Source: Dactylosporangium siamense (GTDB taxonomy: Bacteria > Actinomycetota > Actinomycetes > Mycobacteriales > Micromonosporaceae). Taken from it: DNA of 64,000 nucleotides. The notes under the pieces were generated by a model that ran no database searches, was not told where the DNA came from, and worked only from the letters and a program-made list of their open reading frames with translations. The stretch lies in the NCBI RefSeq assembly GCF_016862795.1, contig NZ_BONQ01000033.1:93467-157466 (forward strand). Reading direction: 5' to 3'. Made by a program: the position numbers and the translations under genes. Of this stretch, positions 59,831-64,000 are shown in pieces. Each line of letters starts with the position of its first letter. Position 1 is the stretch's first letter.

Positions 59831-61303
59831 TCAGCAGGAGCGGGCGGGGGTTTCGGTGGGGGGTGGGGTGCCGATGGTGGGCATGCCCAGGGAGACGCCG
59901 GGGGTGCGGGTGACGCGGCCGGCCTCCCAGGCGTCGCCGGCGCGGGTGCGGCGGTGGGACAGCAGCGGGCCGTCGGCGTTGAGGTGGTGGGGGGCGGCGT
60001 AGGTGATCGTGGTGTGCACGATGTCGCCGGGGCGCAGGCCGGCCGACGCGTCGGCGGCGAAGTGCACCAGGCGACCGTCGCGGGCCCGGCCCGACAGGCG
60101 GCCGGTGGCACCGTCCTTGCGGCCCTCGCCGACGGCGACCAGGACCTCGACCGGGGTGCCGACGAGCTTCTTGTTCTCGTCCCAGCTGATCTGCTCCAGG
60201 GTGGCGATCAGCCGGTCGTAGCGCTCCTGGACGACCGCCTTCGGGACCTGCAGGTCCATGGTGGCGGCGGGGGTACCGGGGCGCTTGGAGTACTGGAACG
60301 TGAAGGCGCTCGAATACCGGGCCGCGCGGACCACGTCCAGGGTGTGCTCGAAGTCGGCATCCGTCTCGCCGGGGAAGCCGACGATGATGTCGGTGGTGAT
60401 CGCCGCGTCGGGCATGGCGGCCCGGACGTTCTCGATGATGCCGAGGTAGCGCTCCGCGCGGTACGAGCGGCGCATCGCCTTCAACACGGCGTCGGAGCCG
60501 GACTGCAGCGGCATGTGCAGGGAGTGGCAGACGTTGGGGGTCTCGGCCATCGCGGCGATGACGTCGTCGGTGAAGTCCTTCGGGTGCGGGCTGGTGAAGC
60601 GGACCCGCTCCAGGCCCTCGACGTCGCCGCAGGCGCGCAGGAGCTTGCCGAAGGCCAGGCGGTCGCCGAACTCGACGCCGTAGGAGTTCACGTTCTGCCC
60701 GAGCAGCGTGACCTCCAGGACACCCTCAAGAGCCAGGGCGCGGACCTCGGCGAGGATGTCGCCGGGGCGGCGGTCCTTCTCCTTGCCGCGCAGGGCCGGG
60801 ACGATGCAGAAGGTGCAGGTGTTGTTGCAGCCGACGGAGATCGAGACCCAGCCGGCATACGTCGACTCGCGGCGGGTGGGCAGCGTCGACGGGAACACCT
60901 CGAGGGACTCGAGGATCTCGACCTCGGCGGCGGCGTTGTGCCTGGCGCGCTCCAGCAGCACCGGCAGGGAGCCGATGTTGTGGGTGCCGAACACGACGTC
61001 GACCCAGGGGGCCTTCTTGACGATGTCGCCGCGGTCCTTCTGGGCGAGGCAGCCGCCGACCGCGATCTGCATGCCGGGCTGGGCGAGCTTCGTCGGGCGC
61101 AGGTGGCCGAGGTTGCCGTAGAGGCGGTTGTCGGCGTTCTCCCGCACGGCGCAGGTGTTGAACACGACGACGTCCGGCTCGGCGTCGGCGGGCACCGGGA
61201 CGTAGCCGGCGCCCTCGAGCAGGCCGGAGATGCGCTCGGAATCGTGCGCGTTCATCTGGCAGCCGTAGGTGATGACCTTGAAGCTGCGAGGGGTCTCAGT
61301 CAT
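59831..61303 (-). CDS. miaB: tRNA-2-methylthio-N6-dimethylallyladenosine synthase
   Basis: A 490-residue radical-SAM methylthiotransferase acting on tRNA made by MiaA. The N-terminal MTTase domain has [13 protein letters not shown] (near 14), [20 protein letters not shown] (near 48) and GGCLAQKDR, which bind the auxiliary Fe-S cluster. The radical-SAM motif is [25 protein letters not shown] (near 155-180); the TRAM domain follows with [21 protein letters not shown]. The C-terminal tail of about 45 residues is long and Pro/Thr-rich. It follows surE after 13 bases and is probably co-transcribed. Confidence 0.96.
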   Translation of the reverse strand: MTETPRSFKVITYGCQMNAHDSERISGLLEGAGYVPVPADAEPDVVVFNTCAVRENADNRLYGNLGHLRPTKLAQPGMQIAVGGCLAQKDRGDIVKKAPWVDVVFGTHNIGSLPVLLERARHNAAAEVEILESLEVFPSTLPTRRESTYAGWVSISVGCNNTCTFCIVPALRGKEKDRRPGDILAEVRALALEGVLEVTLLGQNVNSYGVEFGDRLAFGKLLRACGDVEGLERVRFTSPHPKDFTDDVIAAMAETPNVCHSLHMPLQSGSDAVLKAMRRSYRAERYLGIIENVRAAMPDAAITTDIIVGFPGETDADFEHTLDVVRAARYSSAFTFQYSKRPGTPAATMDLQVPKAVVQERYDRLIATLEQISWDENKKLVGTPVEVLVAVGEGRKDGATGRLSGRARDGRLVHFAADASAGLRPGDIVHTTITYAAPHHLNADGPLLSHRRTRAGDAWEAGRVTRTPGVSLGMPTIGTPPPTETPARSC

Positions 61304-61316
61304 AGCAGCGCAAAGT

Positions 61317-62102
61317 TTAGCCCCCGACGTGTTCGCCTGCGGTATCCACCAGCCCGGGCAGCACGACGTCGCGGGCCTCGTGGGGTGGGCGGACCGGTGT
61401 GACGGCCACGTAGCCGTCCAGCAGCCACGCGTCGTCGCTGCCGGGCTCCGCGCCGTGGTCGCTCTGCTCGAGGGACATGCGCACGTAGCCGTGGCCCTGC
61501 TCCAGCAGGACCATCTGCACGGTGCCGAACTGGGCGAGGGACGCCCGGCGGATGCCGCGCAGGTCGCCGGCGTGCAGGTTCGGCACGTTGACGTTGAGCA
61601 CGAAGTCGGCGTTGAGCAGCGGCAACAGGTCGCCGGCGACCTCGGCGGCGGTGTCCCAGTGCTCGACGGCGCCCTCCTCAGAACGCGAAGAGAACGGGAT
61701 GTCGAGGGAGACCGCCATGGCGCGGCAGCCGTTGGCGGCGGCGGTGAACGCGGCGCCGACGGTGCCGGAGTGCAGGACGGCCGCGCCGGTGTTCGGGCCG
61801 CGGTTGATGCCGGACAGGATGACGTCGGGCTCCGGGCCGTAGGCGCCACGGGTCGCCATCAGCGCGATGAAGGCGGGTGAGGCGGAGACGGCGAAGGTCG
61901 GTACCCCGGCGAACATCGACGCACGGGTCTCCGTCGCGATGCGCCCGTCCGCCTCGACGCCGGTGAGGGAACTGCCGGAGCCACTCGCCTCGCGGGCCGG
62001 GGCCGCCACCACCACGTCGTGGCCCAGGCGGACCGCCATCGCGGCCAGGGCGTGCAGGCCGGGGCTGTCGATACCGTCGTCGTTGGTCACCAGGATGCGC
62101 AT
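61317..62102 (-). CDS. surE: 5'-nucleotidase SurE
   Basis: A 261-residue nucleotidase. The N-terminal motif [20 protein letters not shown] contains the metal-binding DD pair, followed by [18 protein letters not shown] with the substrate serines, and [26 protein letters not shown] with the asparagine metal ligand. SurE hydrolyses nucleoside monophosphates in stationary-phase survival. ATG 62102 is preferred to two earlier ATG codons, which only add MMT. Operon with miaB. Confidence 0.95.
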   Translation of the reverse strand: MRILVTNDDGIDSPGLHALAAMAVRLGHDVVVAAPAREASGSGSSLTGVEADGRIATETRASMFAGVPTFAVSASPAFIALMATRGAYGPEPDVILSGINRGPNTGAAVLHSGTVGAAFTAAANGCRAMAVSLDIPFSSRSEEGAVEHWDTAAEVAGDLLPLLNADFVLNVNVPNLHAGDLRGIRRASLAQFGTVQMVLLEQGHGYVRMSLEQSDHGAEPGSDDAWLLDGYVAVTPVRPPHEARDVVLPGLVDTAGEHVGG

Positions 62103-62243
62103 GGTCATCATTGTGACAACCGCGGGCCGTTATCGGTCCGTGACCGCTATGCGGCTGATCGTGGGCATTGCCACCGCTAACGTCGAGCCCACTACGGAGC
62201 CAGGGTGCGCGCAGGTGCACAGCGACGAGACGCGATGGGGCGG

Positions 62244-62990
62244 ATGATGACGGACGAGCCTTTGATCGTGCTCAGCGGCGTCAACAAATGGTTCGGCGAG
62301 CTCCACGTGCTCAAAGACGTCAATTTGTCGATCGCCCGCGGCGAGGTCGTGGTCGTGATCGGCCCGTCGGGCTCGGGCAAGTCGACGCTGTGCCGGGCGA
62401 TCAACCGGCTGGAGCCGATCAACAACGGCGAGATCGTGTTCGACGGCGTCCGGTTGCCCGAGGAGGGGCGCCCCCTCGCGCGGCTGCGCAGCGAGGTCGG
62501 CATGGTGTTCCAGTCGTTCAACCTGTTCGCGCACAAGACGATCCTCGAAAACGTGATGCTCGGCCCGGTCAAGGTGCGCAAGGAGAAGGCGCCGGTGGTG
62601 CGGGAGCGCGCCATGGGCCTGCTCGAGCGCGTCGGGATCGCCGCGCAGGCGCAGAAGTATCCGGCGCAGCTGTCCGGCGGGCAGCAGCAGCGGGCCGCGA
62701 TCGCCCGGGCCCTGGCCATGCAGCCGAAGGCGATGCTGTTCGACGAGCCGACGAGCGCCCTGGACCCGGAAATGGTCGGCGAGGTGCTCGACGTCATGAC
62801 GGGCCTGGCGAGCGAGGGCATGACGATGGTCGTCGTCACGCACGAGATGGGCTTCGCGCGGCACGCCGCCAACCGGGTCGTGTTCATGGCCGACGGCCAG
62901 CTGGTCGAGGAGGCGGAGCCGGAGACCTTCTTCGCCAACCCGCGCACCGACCGGGCCAAGGACTTCCTGTCGAAGATTCTCACCCACTGA
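62244..62990 (+). CDS. Glutamate-type ABC transporter ATP-binding protein
   Basis: A 248-residue ATPase of polar amino-acid importers (GluA/GlnQ type). Walker A is [17 protein letters not shown] (near 38), Q-loop [12 protein letters not shown], signature [15 protein letters not shown] (near 145), Walker [14 protein letters not shown], and H-loop THEMGFARH. Two adjacent ATGs (62244, 62247) follow GATGGGGCGG. A binding protein gene follows after 18 bases; the permeases should lie beyond the window. Confidence 0.92.
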   Translation: MMTDEPLIVLSGVNKWFGELHVLKDVNLSIARGEVVVVIGPSGSGKSTLCRAINRLEPINNGEIVFDGVRLPEEGRPLARLRSEVGMVFQSFNLFAHKTILENVMLGPVKVRKEKAPVVRERAMGLLERVGIAAQAQKYPAQLSGGQQQRAAIARALAMQPKAMLFDEPTSALDPEMVGEVLDVMTGLASEGMTMVVVTHEMGFARHAANRVVFMADGQLVEEAEPETFFANPRTDRAKDFLSKILTH

Positions 62991-63008
62991 AAGGGGATAG
63001 CGACCATC

Positions 63009-63968
63009 ATGCGAATCACGCGTATCGCCGCGGCAGCCGCCGCCGTCACGCTTGCGCTGGGCCTGGCCGCCTGTGGCAAGGAGGGCACGCCCGCCCCGCC
63101 GTCCACCGGCGGTAGCTCCGGCGCGGCCGCACCGGCGAGCGACACCTGCAGCTCGTCCGGCACCACGTTCACGCCCGCCACCGGCGTGGCGATCACCGGT
63201 AGCCCGACGTTCGACCGGATCAAGGCGGCCGGCAAGGTCGTCATCGGCGTCAAGTTCGACCAGCCCAACCTGGGCTACAAGGACGCCGCCGGCAAGCGCT
63301 GCGGCTTCGACATCGAGATCGCCCAGCTGATCGCCTCGAAGCTCGGCATCGACCCGGCGAAGATCGAATACAAGGAGATCGCCTCCGCCAACCGCGAGAC
63401 GGCGATCAAGGGTGGTGAGGTCGACTACTACGTCGGCACCTACTCGATCACCGACAAGCGCAAGGCGGACGTGTCCTTCGCCGGCCCGTACTTCGTCGCC
63501 GCGCAGGACCTGCTCGTCCGTAAGGACGACACGTCGATCACCGGCTCGGACAGCCTCAAGGGCAAGACGGTCTGCTCCGCGACCGGCTCCACGCCGATCC
63601 AGCGGGTCCGTGACCAGAAGCTGACCGACAAGATCGTGGAGTTCAAGACCTACTCCGAGTGCGTGTCGCAGCTGCTGGACAAGAAGGTCGACGCGGTCAC
63701 CACCGACGACGCGATCCTCAAGGGCTTCGCGGCGCAGGCGCCGTCGCAGCTGAAGGTCGTCGGCAAGCCGTTCCTCGACCCGACCACCGGCAAGGCCTAC
63801 CCGGAGAAGTACGGCATCGGCCTGGGCCGCGACGACAAGGCCCTGCGCGACTTCGTCAACGCGTCCCTCGAGGCCGCGTTCGGTGACGGCACCTGGCAGA
63901 AGATCTACGACGGCACGCTCGGCAAGTCCGGCTCGGCGGGCAGCCCGCCGGCGCTCGAGAAGTACTGA
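63009..63968 (+). CDS. Glutamate-type ABC transporter substrate-binding lipoprotein
   Basis: A 319-residue solute-binding protein. The signal ends at the lipobox LAACG with the lipidated cysteine at residue 22. The mature protein has KVVIGVKFDQPNLGYKDAAGKRCGFDIEIAQLIASKLG (about 78-115), PYFVAAQDLLVRK (about 160) and GKTVCSATGSTPIQRV, typical of GluB-type binding proteins for glutamate or related amino acids. AAAGGGG precedes the ATG. It pairs with the ATPase gene upstream. Confidence 0.92.
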   Translation: MRITRIAAAAAAVTLALGLAACGKEGTPAPPSTGGSSGAAAPASDTCSSSGTTFTPATGVAITGSPTFDRIKAAGKVVIGVKFDQPNLGYKDAAGKRCGFDIEIAQLIASKLGIDPAKIEYKEIASANRETAIKGGEVDYYVGTYSITDKRKADVSFAGPYFVAAQDLLVRKDDTSITGSDSLKGKTVCSATGSTPIQRVRDQKLTDKIVEFKTYSECVSQLLDKKVDAVTTDDAILKGFAAQAPSQLKVVGKPFLDPTTGKAYPEKYGIGLGRDDKALRDFVNASLEAAFGDGTWQKIYDGTLGKSGSAGSPPALEKY

Positions 63969-63979
63969 TCCTGTGATGA

Positions 63980-64000
63980 CGGGGCGCCGCCTTCGGCGGC
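63980..64000 (+). terminator. Hairpin at the window end
   Basis: GGGGCGCCGCCTTCGGCGGC lies 12 bases after the binding-protein stop; GCCGCC and GGCGGC flank TTC. It may continue past the window and attenuate between the binding protein and permease genes. Confidence 0.5.

Overview
This window comes from a high-GC actinobacterium. The gene content points to Micromonosporaceae or a close relative: a coenzyme B12-dependent ribonucleotide reductase with NrdR, lexA divergent from a small LysM protein, miaA-dapF, hflX, an NAD-malic enzyme, an IdeR-type regulator, an ECF/YCII pair, many GTG and some TTG starts, and almost universal third-position G/C. I saw no tRNA or rRNA gene and no CRISPR array. 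The family-level origin is inference.

Layout. 1-2.1 kb: the end of a gene of unknown class directly abutting a HipA-like kinase. 2.2-14.2 kb: an accessory island. It holds a DUF998 membrane protein, then (all on the minus strand) a 1152-residue LamG/DNRLRE-type secreted protein, a 2302-residue Rhs/YD-repeat polymorphic toxin with a pretoxin HINT domain and a small nuclease-like C-terminal tip, and a low-GC gene in the immunity position. A decayed second piece of the DUF998 locus lies on the far side of this operon in the same orientation. 14.3-21 kb: gene remnants, a GH97 glucosidase with a CBM20 starch-binding domain, its divergent LacI-type regulator with two operators, and an ECF sigma factor with a YCII partner. 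21.3-30.9 kb: mostly core genes, including a GT87 glycosyltransferase, a methyltransferase coupled to dtd, a primary-like sigma factor, a GNAT/acyl-CoA-synthetase protein acetyltransferase and a DivIVA-domain protein. 31-39.7 kb: AcuC-type deacetylase, IdeR with an unusual leader, several regulators, an L-2-hydroxyglutarate oxidase and a dehydrogenase/RidA pair. 39.8-44.6 kb: secreted and membrane proteins, an acyltransferase and a cluster of three gene fossils. 44.7-49.8 kb: nrdR-nrdJ and the lexA SOS locus. 49.8-50.9 kb: a gene-free block of tandem and hairpin repeats. 51-64 kb: DUF349, extradiol-dioxygenase-like protein, miaA, dapF, malic enzyme, hflX, a secreted propeller protein, more repeats, surE-miaB, and the start of a glutamate-type ABC importer.

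How genes may work together: the LamG-Rhs-immunity operon is a contact or secreted toxin locus; GH97/LacI is a starch-oligosaccharide module; nrdR controls nrdJ; LexA probably controls both itself and the LysM division inhibitor through two SOS-like boxes; surE-miaB and miaA-dapF are housekeeping operons. Three points deserve most attention: the island and its bracketing remnants, the leader peptide in front of ideR that repeats the first residues of IdeR with only synonymous changes, and a hairpin-bounded intergenic repeat family seen at 50.2-50.7 kb and 59.5-59.8 kb.
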